NCBI GenBank assembly: GCA_037179515.1
Contig: JAXCGZ010020825.1
Coordinates: 98,501 to 162,500 of the forward strand
From: Halocaridina rubra
Taxonomy: Eukaryota > Arthropoda > Malacostraca > Decapoda > Atyidae
Direction of reading: 5' to 3'
DNA: 64,000 nucleotides
Below are positions 45,123 through 57,852 of this stretch, one piece after another; the first letter of the stretch is position 1, and every line of letters begins with the position of its first letter. Under the pieces are notes generated by a model that did no database searches, had not been told where the DNA came from, and saw nothing but the letters and a program-made list of their open reading frames with translations. The position numbers and the translations under genes were made by a program.

Positions 45123-47945
45123 TTAGTGATACTTATCGTACCTGTCCTTAAAACTATGGATTGAGATAGCATTAACTACCTCCTCGCTTAGCCAATTCCA
45201 ATTATCAACTACTCTTACACTGAAAAAGTATTTCCTTACATCCTGCAAAGAAGTTTTCTTACGAAGCTTCAAACTATGACCTCTAGTTCTAGAGCCAGCC
45301 ATATCGAAATATCGATCCCTATCCACTCTATCATAACCATGAAGGAATTTAAAGACTGTCACCATATCCCCCCTTACTCTTCTAGCTTCGAGTGATGGCA
45401 AGTCTAATTCCCTCAGCCTCTCATCATAACCGAGATTGCGTATTTCTGGCACCAGTTTCGTGGCATGTCTTTGAACTTTTTCAAGCTTAGCTATGTGCTT
45501 TTTCAAGTGCGGATTCCAAAAGGGGGCTGCATATTCCAGTTTTGGCCTCACATAGGTTACATAAATATTTCTGAACATTTCCTTGTCCATGTGCCTGAAG
45601 GCTACCCTTACATTTGATAAGAATGCATATGCTGCCCTTACTACGCCATTTATATGTATTTCTGGAGACAAATCTGCCAGTATGTTTACTCCTAGATCTC
45701 TCTCATTTTCTGTCTCTTGAAGTTGTACTCCAGCCACCGAGTAGTCAAGCTTGGGCCTTCTTGCACTTGTACCCATTCTCATTACCTTACATTTTGAGGT
45801 ATTGAATTTCATTAGCCACTTTTCTGACCACTCATGCAGATTATTTAGATCTTCCTGAAGTTCTCTACCATTGTTCTCGTTTTTTACTTTCTTCACAATC
45901 TTTGCATCATCTGCAAACATATTCATGAATGAATTTACAGACTCTGGTAGGTCATTTACATATACAAGGAACAAAAGTGGCCCTAAAACTGAACCCTGAG
46001 GAACTCCACTACTAACTCTTCTCCATTCAGACACTGAGTGTCTTACTCTAACCCTCTGTTCCCTTCCTTCTAGGTAAGTTTTTATCCATTTCAAGACATT
46101 TCCACCTATTCTAGCCATTGATTGCAGCTTCCTAATAAGTCTCCCATGTGGAACAGTGTCAAACGCTTTCTGGAAGTCTAGGAATATGCAATCTGCCCAG
46201 CCCTCTCTTTCCTGTAAGATTTGGCTTACCTCATCATAAAATTCTAATAAGTTTGTTACTGTTGATCTTCCTTCTCTGAAGCCATGTTGCCTCACTGACA
46301 AAAAGTTGAAGGATTCCAAGTGAAGAGAGATATGTTTCCTTAGTAGTTTCTCCATAACTTTGCAAACTATGCTGGTCAAGGAAACTGGTCTATAGTTCAG
46401 AGCCGTATCCCTCCTTCCCTTTTTGAAGATCGGTATCACATTTGCTTGTTTCCAGCATCTTGGAATCTCCCCCGACTCCAGTGACTCCTTAAATATGATA
46501 CTTAGTGCCACTGATATTGTGTTTGCGCATTTTTTAAGCACATGAGGGGATATGTCATCAGGACCTGTAGCTTTATGAACATCTAAATCCATCAGCGCTT
46601 TGCATACCTCTGTGGCTGTAAGGTTGATATTCTCTAATACCGGCCCTTGAGCTTCTATCACTGCAATCTGAGGGGGTGGGGTATTTTCTACTGTAAATAC
46701 TGACTGAAACTCCTTGTTCAATTCTTTGCAGATCTCTTCGTCCGTCTCAGTGATGCTTCCATCCGCTCTCTTTAGCCTTAAAACCTGTTCTTTTACCTTC
46801 AGTTTTCCTCTGATAAAGCTGTGGAAAAGCTTGGGATTTTCTTTAGCCTTCCTGGTGATGTCCCTCTCATAATCTCTCTCTGCCTCTCTCCTTTTACTTA
46901 GGTAGTCATTTCTTGCTCTTTTGTAGGTTTGCCAGGCATTTATGTTTTTTCTCCTCCTATACCTTTTCCAGCATTTGTCTCTCCACTCCTTAGCTCTTCT
47001 ACACCCATTATCGAACCATTTCTCTCTGGCATGAATTACACTTACTTTGGTGACAGGTATGCAGCAATCTACTATCTTCCCATATTTCTCACAAAAGATG
47101 TCATACATTTCTTGTACAGATTTGTTGTAAAATAAGGTTCTCCAGTCAATAACTGCAAAAAGCTCATTCATTTTGATGTAATCTCCTTTCCGATAGTTCC
47201 TCCTCATGTCCTCAGTGCCTCTACTCTCAGGAAGAATGTCTTCAATGATATACTCCATCAACAACACACAGTGGTCACTCTTTCCAATTGGTGGTTCATA
47301 CTCAATATTTTCAATATCCAACACATTATCTGTGAACACTAGATCAAGTAGTGATGGCTCATCCCCACCCCTGGCTCTTGTTGGTTCCATTACATGTTGG
47401 TGTAGGAAATTCCCTTGTACGCAATCTAGGAATCTTGCCCCAAATGAGTCCTCACCACTGTGTGGGTCAAGATTTATCCAATCTATCTCTTTATGATTAA
47501 AGTCTCCCATAATCAAAATCCTACATTTTTTCTCCCGTGCCATGCTAACAACTGAGTTTATGACTTCAATAGTACCTATATGACTTTCCTCATAAATTTC
47601 AAGCCTATTTTGGTTCCTTGGTGGGTTGTATACAACAGTTATTATAATGCTCTCTGACCCAGTATTTATGCGAGCAACAAGAAATTCCTTGAACTCACTT
47701 TCTATAGCCAAGTTTATTTCTTCAACTTGAATCCTCTCACTTATGAGCAGTGCTATCCCTCCACCAGTCCTCTCAGATCTTTCAACCCTTAGTATTCTGA
47801 AGCCCTTAGGAAAAACTGTGACACTGTTTATGTCCTCACTCAACTTAGTCTCTGTAATTGCTACTATATCTGCCTTACTGTTGTGAATCCTATCTTTTAA
47901 TTCTACTGCCTTACCAGCTAATCCATCAGCATTTGTGTATAACAA
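45123..47945 (-). CDS. CR1-like LINE ORF2: AP endonuclease and reverse transcriptase
   Basis: An intact frame of 940 residues counted from the UUG codon. It remains open further upstream to about 48042 without any AUG. N-terminal apurinic-type endonuclease: TETKLSED (residues 31-38), GDFNHKEIDW (147-156), LDLVFTDN (200-207), SDH (223-225). Reverse transcriptase: FKKGRRDTALNYRPVSLTS (507-525), HGFREGRST (554-562), LDFQKAFDTVPHG (589-601), SGVPQGSVLGP (646-656), FADD (677-680). The C-terminus (VRPKLEYAAPFWNPH, then LRELDLPSLEARR and a final HSFKDRYDKYH) is of CR1 type. All catalytic motifs are present. Translation probably depends on the ORF1 overlap. Confidence 0.93.
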   Translation of the reverse strand: MLYTNADGLAGKAVELKDRIHNSKADIVAITETKLSEDINSVTVFPKGFRILRVERSERTGGGIALLISERIQVEEINLAIESEFKEFLVARINTGSESIIITVVYNPPRNQNRLEIYEESHIGTIEVINSVVSMAREKKCRILIMGDFNHKEIDWINLDPHSGEDSFGARFLDCVQGNFLHQHVMEPTRARGGDEPSLLDLVFTDNVLDIENIEYEPPIGKSDHCVLLMEYIIEDILPESRGTEDMRRNYRKGDYIKMNELFAVIDWRTLFYNKSVQEMYDIFCEKYGKIVDCCIPVTKVSVIHAREKWFDNGCRRAKEWRDKCWKRYRRRKNINAWQTYKRARNDYLSKRREAERDYERDITRKAKENPKLFHSFIRGKLKVKEQVLRLKRADGSITETDEEICKELNKEFQSVFTVENTPPPQIAVIEAQGPVLENINLTATEVCKALMDLDVHKATGPDDISPHVLKKCANTISVALSIIFKESLESGEIPRCWKQANVIPIFKKGRRDTALNYRPVSLTSIVCKVMEKLLRKHISLHLESFNFLSVRQHGFREGRSTVTNLLEFYDEVSQILQEREGWADCIFLDFQKAFDTVPHGRLIRKLQSMARIGGNVLKWIKTYLEGREQRVRVRHSVSEWRRVSSGVPQGSVLGPLLFLVYVNDLPESVNSFMNMFADDAKIVKKVKNENNGRELQEDLNNLHEWSEKWLMKFNTSKCKVMRMGTSARRPKLDYSVAGVQLQETENERDLGVNILADLSPEIHINGVVRAAYAFLSNVRVAFRHMDKEMFRNIYVTYVRPKLEYAAPFWNPHLKKHIAKLEKVQRHATKLVPEIRNLGYDERLRELDLPSLEARRVRGDMVTVFKFLHGYDRVDRDRYFDMAGSRTRGHSLKLRKKTSLQDVRKYFFSVRVVDNWNWLSEEVVNAISIHSFKDRYDKYH

Positions 47946-47947
47946 TC

Positions 47948-48448
47948 TTAATGAGGCCCCATCCCCTGATCTACTGTCATTATCTTCTTTATCTCCCCTT
48001 TGTCTGGAAGTATTCTGTAACGAAAATTTTTCTTCTCTTCTTCATTTCTTTCATCATTTAACCTTCTTGCCTCTTGCAACAAGTTTTTGATCTTTCCCAT
48101 CTCTTCCTGTGTTCTGTATCGTCTAATGAACACTTCTTTGCATTCTTGAAGGTCTTTTAGACTTTTTTTTCTCAACAATATTTCCCTACATGTTTCCCCT
48201 CTCTCAAAGGTTACTTTTGTTGGTCTCGGCTTTCCTTCCCTCGAATATTTACCTAGTTGGTGTATGTTTACAATATCCTCAGGACCACATACTACTCCAA
48301 GCTTTCTTATCAGGTCTACAACGCTAGCTTTATTTTCTTCAAGTCTCCCCTGCCATGTTGGCGCCTGGGATTCACTTATGCCTGAGATTACCACTGTCTT
48401 CTCTTTATCAAGTGCCTGTCTGATGAGTGGGTTTGCCCTTTCCATCAC
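47948..48448 (-). pseudogene. CR1-like ORF1 of copy 3, 5'-truncated
   Basis: The C-terminal 166 residues of ORF1 (from MMERANPLIRQALDKEK to VDQGMGPH), about 97% identical to copy 2. The coiled coil is lost by 5' truncation at 48455. Confidence 0.88.
48023..48029 (-). promoter_or_regulatory. Putative -1 frameshift heptamer, copy 3
   Basis: In the ORF1 frame the minus strand reads AAG AAA AAT TTT CGT, containing the X_XXY_YYZ heptamer A_AAT_TTT. The -1 frame has a stop shortly upstream and is then open continuously into ORF2. A downstream stem or pseudoknot is not obvious; CUUCC/GGGAG pairing is possible but weak. Confidence 0.45.
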
Positions 48449-48455
48449 AACGTCT

Positions 48456-49247
48456 CTCTGTGTGTCACAGTGTGTGTGTCACAGAGTGAATGAAGGATGT
48501 AAAGTGTTGGGTGCGTTGAGAGGAGTGATGAAGAATAGAGTGTTGAAAATGAATGTTAAGAAAGTTTTGTATGAGAAAGTGGTTGTGCCAGCTGTGATGT
48601 ATTGATCAGAGTTATGGGGTATGAAAGTAAGTGAGAGATGGAAACTAAATGTGTTTGAGATGAAATGCCTGAGGAGTATGAGTGGTTTATCTCGGTTGGA
48701 TAGGGTTAGAAATGAAGTGGTGAGAGCAAGAACGGGTGTGAGGAGAGCATTTGCAGCCAGAGTAGATATAAATGTTCTGAGATGGTTTGGCCATGTGGAA
48801 AGGATGGATGATGAAGACTGCTGAAAAAGGTGATGAATGCGAGAGTTGATAGGAGAAATGCTAGAGGGAGGCCTAGGTTTGGTTGGATGGATGGAGTAAG
48901 GAGAGCCCTGAATGATAGGAGGATGGATGTGAGGGAAGCAAGTGAGCGTGCTAGGAATAGGAATGAGTGGCAAGGTATTGTGACGCAGCTCTGATGGGCA
49001 TCTGCTGTTACTACAGGGCTGCATCTTACAAAGGTAGCCTTGTGGTAGGGGCAGTAGGGGAGTTGGCATTTATGAAGCGACACAGGTTGTGGAAGAGCCG
49101 GGAGGATGGGCTGTGGCACTCCAGCAGTGCTATCTGAACAGTCGCTAGCTCCCTCGTCATTGCCCATAGCGCAAAGTAATCCCCTTATTGTTTCTTTTTT
49201 ATGTTGGCTATCCCCCAATTGGGGGAGACAGTCAAGGTAGATAGACT
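48456..49247 (+). pseudogene. RTE-like LINE, right fragment (RT C-terminus and 3' UTR)
   Basis: The plus strand encodes VNEGCKVLGALRGVMKNRVL, a stop in place of an expected Gly after VVPAVMY, then LNVFEMKCLRSMSGLSRLDR, VLRWFGHVERM and GRPRFGWMDGVRRALNDRRM. This is the C-terminus of an RTE-like ORF, with stops. The 3' UTR ends in the hairpin GGCTA-CCCCC-AATT-GGGGG (in its plus-strand form) and GGTAGATAGAC at 49247, immediately before Gypsy sequence resumes. Together with 39951-40149 it is one insertion split by CR1-like copies. Confidence 0.82.
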
Positions 49248-50777
49248 AATCCATATGAACTATCATCTGCAGAAATCTTGGTGGGTTTACTGGAATCAAA
49301 ATAACATAGAACCGGAGTCAAAGCCAAAACTGTCTTCGACCTGAAATGCCTTCTCTTGGTTTTGTTCCCAAACCCAAGCATTCTTTGTAAACAACAGGAG
49401 GGTAAGCAGTTGAATGACTTCTTGTAACCTTGGCAGGAACTTAGTCAAAAAATTTACCATACCCAATAGTCTTCTAACCTCTTGTACATCTGAAGGTCTA
49501 TCAATGTTTAAAATTGCCATTACCTTCTCTGGATTTATTCTGACTCCTTCCCCAATAATGATGCGCCCCAGAAATTCTATTTGTTTTTGCTTAAACAGAT
49601 ACTTCTCTTCATTCAGTTTCAATTTTGACCTCTTAAGTAAATCTAGAACATATCTTAGATTTTTATCATGCTCCTCTTCTGAACCTCCAAATACCACTAT
49701 GTCATCCACAAAGCATTCAACTCCCGGTAACTCGTCTAACATTTCGGTCATTTTCTGCTGGAATATCTCTGGGTGACACAAATACCCATCGGTAACCTCT
49801 TAAATCTGTACCTACCCATGGGGGTCATAAATGTAATGAAATCTCTGGATGCCTCATCTAACGGTATATGATAAAACCCTGATTTCGCATCTAATTTAGA
49901 AAAATAAGCAGCCCCTCTGAATTTACTAGCAACATCATCAAATGTGGGAATTTCAAAAATATCTCTCTTCAAATACTTATCAAGCTGTCTGTAGTCCACA
50001 CACAATCTAACTTCCAAAGGCACTGCCTTAGGTTTCACCACTGGTACCATGGGACTGACCCATTCTATAGGATGGGGTACCTTCTCTATGACGTCAGATT
50101 TCTCAAGATTGCTTAGATTCTTTTTAACAGCAGATACCAACGACTTAGCACACTTTACTCTGAATGGAACAGCCTCCTGTCTTAAACATAAACTCACTGG
50201 CTTGGTCTTCCACTTCCCAAAACCAAAAATTTATTTTTCCACCTTGATACTGCCCATAAAAACTATGATTTGCAACTCCAATGCTGCACTCCTACTAAGC
50301 AAACCCAAAATGGCTCTTACTCTCTGATAGGTGCTATGATTTATAATGGTTACATCAGCACCCTGTATCCACCTTAAAGTCCACTGCCTGGCCCCCAACT
50401 TTAGTTGCTTTCCTTTCTATTAGTAAATCACAATACTCAGACGATGAATACAAAGCACGAAGGTAGACTTCAGTATCCTCATGTGGTTGCTGCGTGCGTC
50501 GATAAAACACCCAAAGGAACCTTAAAACATTCTTCCGTGGTGAAAAATAATTCTTAAATTTCTCTATTACCACTTTGTAGTCTTGTCCCTCTTCTGTCGA
50601 CAAATTAAATGTTTTCATAACCTCCTTTGACTCTGGACCCATACAATATTTAAAGCTAGCCATCTGAAATCCTCCAGGTTTACTATTCAATTCCATCACT
50701 AGTCGGAAGGATTATTATTGGGTAATAAAACTATCCCAATTCGGTAACAGTTGCTGGGGAGGCTTATGCTGTGCCAT
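49248..50777 (-). pseudogene. Gypsy element 1, upstream part: gag, protease, RT, RNase H start
   Basis: Minus strand from the gag start at 50777 (MAQHKPPQQLLPNWDSFITQ). Gag continues at 50699 (FKNYFSPRKNVLRF, QQPHEDTEVYLRALY). The protease DTGADVTIIN near 50330 is reached only by a frame change. RT runs over 50197-49296: LCVDYRQLDKYL, YFSKLDAKSGFYHIPLDE, FVDDIVVFGG, QIEFLGRIIIGEG. The RNase H start (YFDSSKPTKISADDSSYG) stops at 49248 where the RTE-like insertion begins. Several single-base frameshifts make it inactive. Confidence 0.9.
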
Positions 50778-51044
50778 GATGAGCAAAATAAATATAATCC
50801 TGTTATAATATTCTCTTAATGTAGTCTTTCATTTTTAGTATTATATACCTTCTAACTGTAATTATAATTTCTAATTATCTTAACATTGTTTATTTTATTT
50901 GCAGATGCTTGTAGTTGTATTTATGTAGAATAAAGCCTTAAATGCTACTATGGCTTATTACAGTTTATTCTACATGAATATTTGAATGCTGGAGCCAGGT
51001 GTTGAGAGTTATCACTCTTCTGAGTAATATTCTGAATGTCATTT
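50778..51044. other. Spacer between Gypsy elements, possible LTR remnants
   Basis: AT-rich sequence upstream of the gag start of Gypsy 1. GCTGGAGCCAGGTGT occurs twice (about 50989 and 51046), which could be a piece of LTR or primer-binding region. No paired LTRs can be delimited. Confidence 0.35.
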
Positions 51045-53066
51045 GCTGGAGCCAGGTGTCAAGTTGATACAGTAGTTTCCCTGCCATTAGAGCAATACAA
51101 TGGGCATACCGAGGATTTGCTTCTGTTAGTTCTGCCTCTTCAACAATAGGGTCATACTTGGATTATCTGACATGGCATTTTACTAGGACAGGTCCTGAGG
51201 AAGAAAGCCACGTTGGGAGAGAGTATCCGCTGGTTGACAGGTATTCATGTGGAGTAGCATTTGTAACTGTTGAAAGTAGAGTACGGATTGAATGTAGGGT
51301 ATCCTGTAAAATAAGCTCCCAATGAGAAACAGGCAGACGTCTTGATTTAAGTGTAAGAGCAATAGATTTCCAGGTCATACCATTGTATCGCTCGCACTGA
51401 CCATTGCCCTGGGGATTATATGGAGTAGTGCGACTAGTAGGAATCCCTCTGCTGTTGAGAAAATGGCGGACGTTTGCTGACATAAATGAAGCTCCTCTAT
51501 CAGAATGGATGTATGCAGGCATACAAATATTCCAAACAATTGACTAAGACATCTGATAACAGTCTGTGAGCTCATATCAGGGCATGCAAATGCGAATGGG
51601 AACAGAGAAAATTCGTCAATAAGAGTCAGCAGATACTGATTCTTTGATGAGGATGGCAGTGGCCCTGTAAAATCAATACTAAGTCTTTCAAATGGAACCG
51701 TTGCTTTGATAAACTGAGATGGTTCAGGTTGATAGAACTGTGGCTTACACTGAGCACAAACTGGACATGAGGAAGTTGCCCTTTTTACCTCCTCCACAGA
51801 AAAAGGAAGGTTTTGCATCCTAACAAAATGAGCCATTTGTGTTATACCAGGGTGGCAGAGTGAATTATGTAAATTCAGTAAAGTTTCTGTACCCACAACA
51901 GAGCAATACATCCTTGATAAAGCATCAGTAGGAATATTATCCTTACCAGGCCAATACTGAATGTCAAAAGTGTAACAGGCAAGCTCAAGTCTCCACCTCT
52001 GTATTTTGTCATTTTTTTTATTTTGCCTGCTTGCTTTGAGTCCAACATAAAAGCCACTGATTTCTGATTGGTAATAAGAGTAAAATGACGCCCAGTCAGA
52101 TAGTGACGCCATTTGCGATGTACTTCTACTATTGCACGTGCCTCCTTTTCTATAGCAGAATGTTATCTTTGGCTACGGCTATGAGTCCTGGAAAAGAAGG
52201 CCACGGGACTTCCTGATTAATTCAGAGTGGCTGCCACAGCATGCTCAAATGCATTCATCTCTACCACAAATGAGATAGTTTCATCAATGGATTGTACTAC
52301 CAAGTTCTCAATTTCAGGGTTTTTTTTTTAATACCTCCTTAGCAGCTTCAGAGTGAAAACATTTTAGCCCAAATCAAAGGAACAACTTTCTCAGAGTAGC
52401 TTGCTATACACTGTGAGTAGTATGAGAACATAACAAGAGCTCGACGTAATGAAGTAATATGTGGAATGGGCAAGTCCTGTATTGGCCGAAGCCGCTCTGA
52501 ATCGGGTTTAATCTTCCCATCAGAGACAGTAAAACCCAAGAAATCTACGGATGAAACTGAAAACAAACACTTAACAAGATGAAAGATCAAATTTGTCCAC
52601 TTAGCAGCCTCCATGAATCTTCCTAGGTTAGTATCTACCTCCTCTTTAGTTTCCCACACACAGTAATATTGTCAAGATACACAACAGTATCTGCAAGATC
52701 ATTGTCAGCAATATATTGGTCCATTATTCGTTGGAAGCAAGCGACACCACTGGTTGCCCCACATGGGATCCGTGTAAATTGGTACTACTGATTACAAGCT
52801 TCAAAAGCTGTGTATGGTTTGTCCTTGTTACATATTGGAATGTGATGATAGGCAAACTTTAGGTCAATTGTGCTGAAGAATCAGTACTGAGCCACTTTAT
52901 TCACCATTTCATCAATTTTTGGAAGAGGGTAAGTATCAAACAGTGCAAATTGGTTGATAGTCCATGAATAGTCTACAACCATTCTTTTCTTTTGTCGCTC
53001 ACTAGTTGTGACTAAAACTTGAGCTCTCCAAGGCGAATTGCTGGGTTCAATGGCTCCTTCTGTGAA
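51045..53066 (-). pseudogene. Gypsy element 2: RT, RNase H, integrase
   Basis: Minus strand in order: RT (GAIEPSNSPWRAQVLVTTS, MVVDYS, FSTIDLKFAYHHIPI, VVYLDNITVCG), RT connection (SSVDFLGFTVSDGKIKPDSE), and RNase H end (RWRLELACYTFDIQYWPGKD). Then come the integrase zinc finger (HNSLCHPG..CPVCAQCKPQ) and core (LSIDFTGPL, HSDRGASFMSANV, GQCERYNG). Gag and protease are absent. Stops and frameshifts break pol. In the RT active site the second Asp of YxDD is Asn (YLDN at about 52658-52669). It is a different lineage from Gypsy 1. Confidence 0.88.
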
Positions 53067-53069
53067 GTA

Positions 53070-54735
53070 TATTAGCCTTAAGATTATAATAAGGCATTAA
53101 ATAATATGTGTAATCCTCAAATACACGTTTATTAATAACAAAAACAATACAGAATATGGGAGAAGTGTTGATTCTCAATTATTTTCAATACATATCAATC
53201 CTTCTGCCTTAGGCTTATAAAGTGCTTAAACATGTTCAGTCAGTCTATCAGGTTTCTTAATCTTTCAGGTGGACCTCCTCAAGACATCATTGGAGTTACT
53301 ATTTGTAAGGGTAACATTATCATCAGCATTAGTATGAACAGAACTGGGGCTGCGTCCATCAAGGTTAACAATATTATCAGGACTACTTTCCTTAATACAA
53401 TCATCATTAGAAGAAAAATACAAAGGACATTTGGGTATTACAGGCATCATGTCTTTGGGAGGTAAAGGTTTATAAACTTCACCAGAAGTCTACAGTTTCC
53501 TTTCAAATAGTTGTGATAAATGACGTTTCCAAATTAAATTACTATTAACACTCACAGAAACTAAATAATTTCTTTTACCAAGAACCTTCACAACTTTTGC
53601 TTCAACCCACTCTGGGCCTCTACCAAAATTTTTTGCATATAATGCATCACCCACTTTAAATTTTGAATCATAACACTCAAATGTTTCTTGCTGCCTGGAC
53701 AAAACAATATCTGAGGGGCCCTTATACTGCCAACCATCAATTCTGCAGGAAAGCAACCTGTAGATGACTGTACTGCACGTCTATAAGAATACAAAAATTT
53801 TGACATTCTAGTCTGAACAGTTAGTTTACAATCCATTTTCTTAAAATTCTCCTTAAATATTCTTACAGCCCTTTCTGCAAGACCATTAGTACTAGAGTTG
53901 TAAGGTGCTCCAGAACAGTGAGTAATGCCATTTTTCTCAAAGAAATCCTGAGTCTCTTTGGATGTAAAACAAGTAGCATTGTCTGACATAATCGTATCTG
54001 GAATACCGTAATTTGCAAAAGAGGTTGTAAAACATTGTATAGTACCTTCTGAAGTAATATTCTTACATAGAAATACATTAATAAATATATAATAAGCGTC
54101 AATAATAATAAAAAAATATATAATAATCAATAGGTCCACAGTAGACAACATGCAAATGTAACCAAGGTATATCCACAGTAGGCCATGACAAAGGAAGTAT
54201 GGCCTTAGGTTTAAGATTAGTAACACAAAGTGCGCAATTTGATGTCGCTTGATTCATATCTTGGTCCATACTGGGCCAATATACAAAAGACCTTGTTTCC
54301 GTTTTCATGGCAACAATTCCTTTGTGACCATCATGAAGTATATCCATAACACGTTTTCTTAGGATTTCAGGAACAACTATACGATTTCTATGCAGTAAGA
54401 TATCTTCATACAAAGAAAGATCCTGCTTAATTCTAAAAAAAAAAAAAAAAGTAATATACAATATTCTACATTTTTTACATTGGAAAAACCATTTTTCATA
54501 AAGTCTGTTACTCTGCACAACAATGTGTCCTTCACTGTACATTCTCTCACAGCTTCAAAGTCCAAAGAACCATTATCCAAAATATATATCAAATTTACAT
54601 ATTCACCTGGTACATGGAAATTTTTATCTTCCCCTTTATGTGATCTATGTTAAATTTATATGCTGAGAGAAATATTGCCCATCTTTGAATTCTGGCATTT
54701 GATGAATGTGGAATGCTAATACTAAACCTCTAGGT
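53070..54735 (-). pseudogene. Gypsy element 3: RNase H end and integrase
   Basis: The minus strand begins in RNase H (ARIQRWAIFLSAYKFNIDHI). The integrase zinc finger (DGHKGIVAMKTETRSFVYWP, CALC) and core follow (WPTVDIPWLHLHVVYCGPID, TSFANYGIPDTIMSDNATCF, NGLAERAVRIFKENF). The C-terminal part (FKVGDALYAKNFGRGPEWVE) ends with DVLRRSTRKIKKPDRLTEHV-like sequence near 53230. The first catalytic Asp is replaced (HVVYCGP where HxDxxGP is usual), and frames are broken. 53070-53200 contains AATAAA on the minus strand and may be LTR remnant. Confidence 0.83.
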
Positions 54736-54861
54736 CCTCAATACTTCAAATATTTTTTCAGCCTGTCCTTATAAACCTTCTATTTTATCTTTGTATTAAT
54801 GTTTTCTATGTGCCTGGGCCTGAAGAGGGCAATTTTCTTGCCTGGCCTGGTGTCACACTCA

Positions 54862-55200
<339 letters not shown>

Positions 55201-55214
55201 TGGTGTCACACTCA

Positions 55215-55218
<4 letters not shown>

Positions 55219-55299
<81 letters not shown>
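55219..55299. repeat. (TA)n microsatellite
   Basis: About 40 TA units following the duplicated flank at 55198-55218. Its right edge abuts a Tigger-like terminus (GTAATTCCTCTCTCTGTCGC). Confidence 0.99.
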
Positions 55300-55302
<3 letters not shown>

Positions 55303-55400
55303 ATTCCTCTCTCTGTCGCGGTTCACCTATCGCAGATTTTTTATTTTTTTATATTTATTTTTTTAAGGTTATTGTGACGCCAGGATGGGCCAAAAAATTA
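55300..55400. mobile_element. Tigger-like terminus
   Basis: Starts GTAATTCCTCTCTCTGTCGC and continues GGTTCACCTATCGCAGATTT, the style of terminus used by pogo/Tigger-like elements, directly after (TA)n. No transposase is visible. Confidence 0.45.
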
Positions 55401-55450
55401 TAAAATAAAACAGCCTTTATCAGGCTGTAAAGAGAAACAGAGATGGAGAG

Positions 55451-55882
55451 TGTAATGACCTGTCAGATGTGAAGGGATTATAAAAGATGTGTAATGAATA
55501 TCCAGCTCTCTGCTGGGTTTAATATACCTCTGCATTACTTTCATGATGTCTATTCCAATAATTCTCCTTAGATCTTATTATCATTATTATTGGCAACAAT
55601 AATTTTCCTTTGATGAAGATTGTGGAGATTATTATCATCATCATCATTATTATTATTATTAAGGGCTCATCATTGTTTGTACATTTGTTGGTTTATTTAC
55701 TTTAATAACTGTGTACAGTGCCCCTCCCTAGTTGGCTGGGACAAAGAGAGTGAGAGAGGTTGGATAGAATAGAATGTTGGAGAGAGAGAGAGAATCTTTA
55801 ATTAACTCTTGTTCATTCAACCAAAACTACATTATTTATTGTAAAAATAATGGTTTAATTACAAATTCGTGATAATAATGAT

Positions 55883-55921
<39 letters not shown>

Positions 55922-56108
55922 CTCCACAATCATCATCAAAGGAAAATTATTGTTAAAAATAATAATAATAATAATAATAATAAGATCTAAGGAGAATTTT
56001 TGTAATAGACATCATGAAAGTAATGCAGAGGTATATTAAAACCCAGCAGAGAGCTGGATATTCATTACACATCATTTATAATCCCTTCACATCTGACAGG
56101 TCATTACA
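55451..56108. repeat. Foldback: ~190-bp inverted repeat with 265-bp spacer
   Basis: The arm 55451-55640 is the reverse complement of 55905-56108, at about 95% identity by eye apart from (ATT)n length. Both arms contain TGACCTGTCAGATGTGAAGG and ATCCAGCTCTCTGCTGGGTT. The spacer holds (ATT)n, (GA)n and other low-complexity sequence. No coding content is seen. Confidence 0.85.
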
Positions 56109-56270
56109 AGGGTGAAAATTAATAAAGTTTTAAAAATTCATGATCAGACCAGAATTCGTAATGGGTAATGGATTTAAGCTTGATAATTTTAGGTTCAGAA
56201 GAGAAATTGGTGAAAATTGGCTTGGTAATACCGTAGAGTATTTGATGCATGGAACAGGATGCCTAGTAGG

Positions 56271-57852
<1,582 letters not shown>

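Larger units (their letters stand above)
45034..48455 (-). mobile_element. CR1-like LINE copy 3, 5'-truncated, intact ORF2
   Basis: Extends from the doubled terminal repeat (two copies of AATTAGGTAATC, 45034-45060) through the 3' hairpin (45067-45097) and an uninterrupted ORF2 to ORF1 sequence truncated at 48455. There the sequence switches to an RTE-like element. Near identity to copies 2 and 4 indicates recent activity of the family. Confidence 0.9.

Noticed and set aside
48479..49218. Minus-strand ORFs of 196 and 170 codons
   Set aside because: Antisense to RTE-like coding sequence; low-complexity Ser/Pro/Leu/Thr composition.
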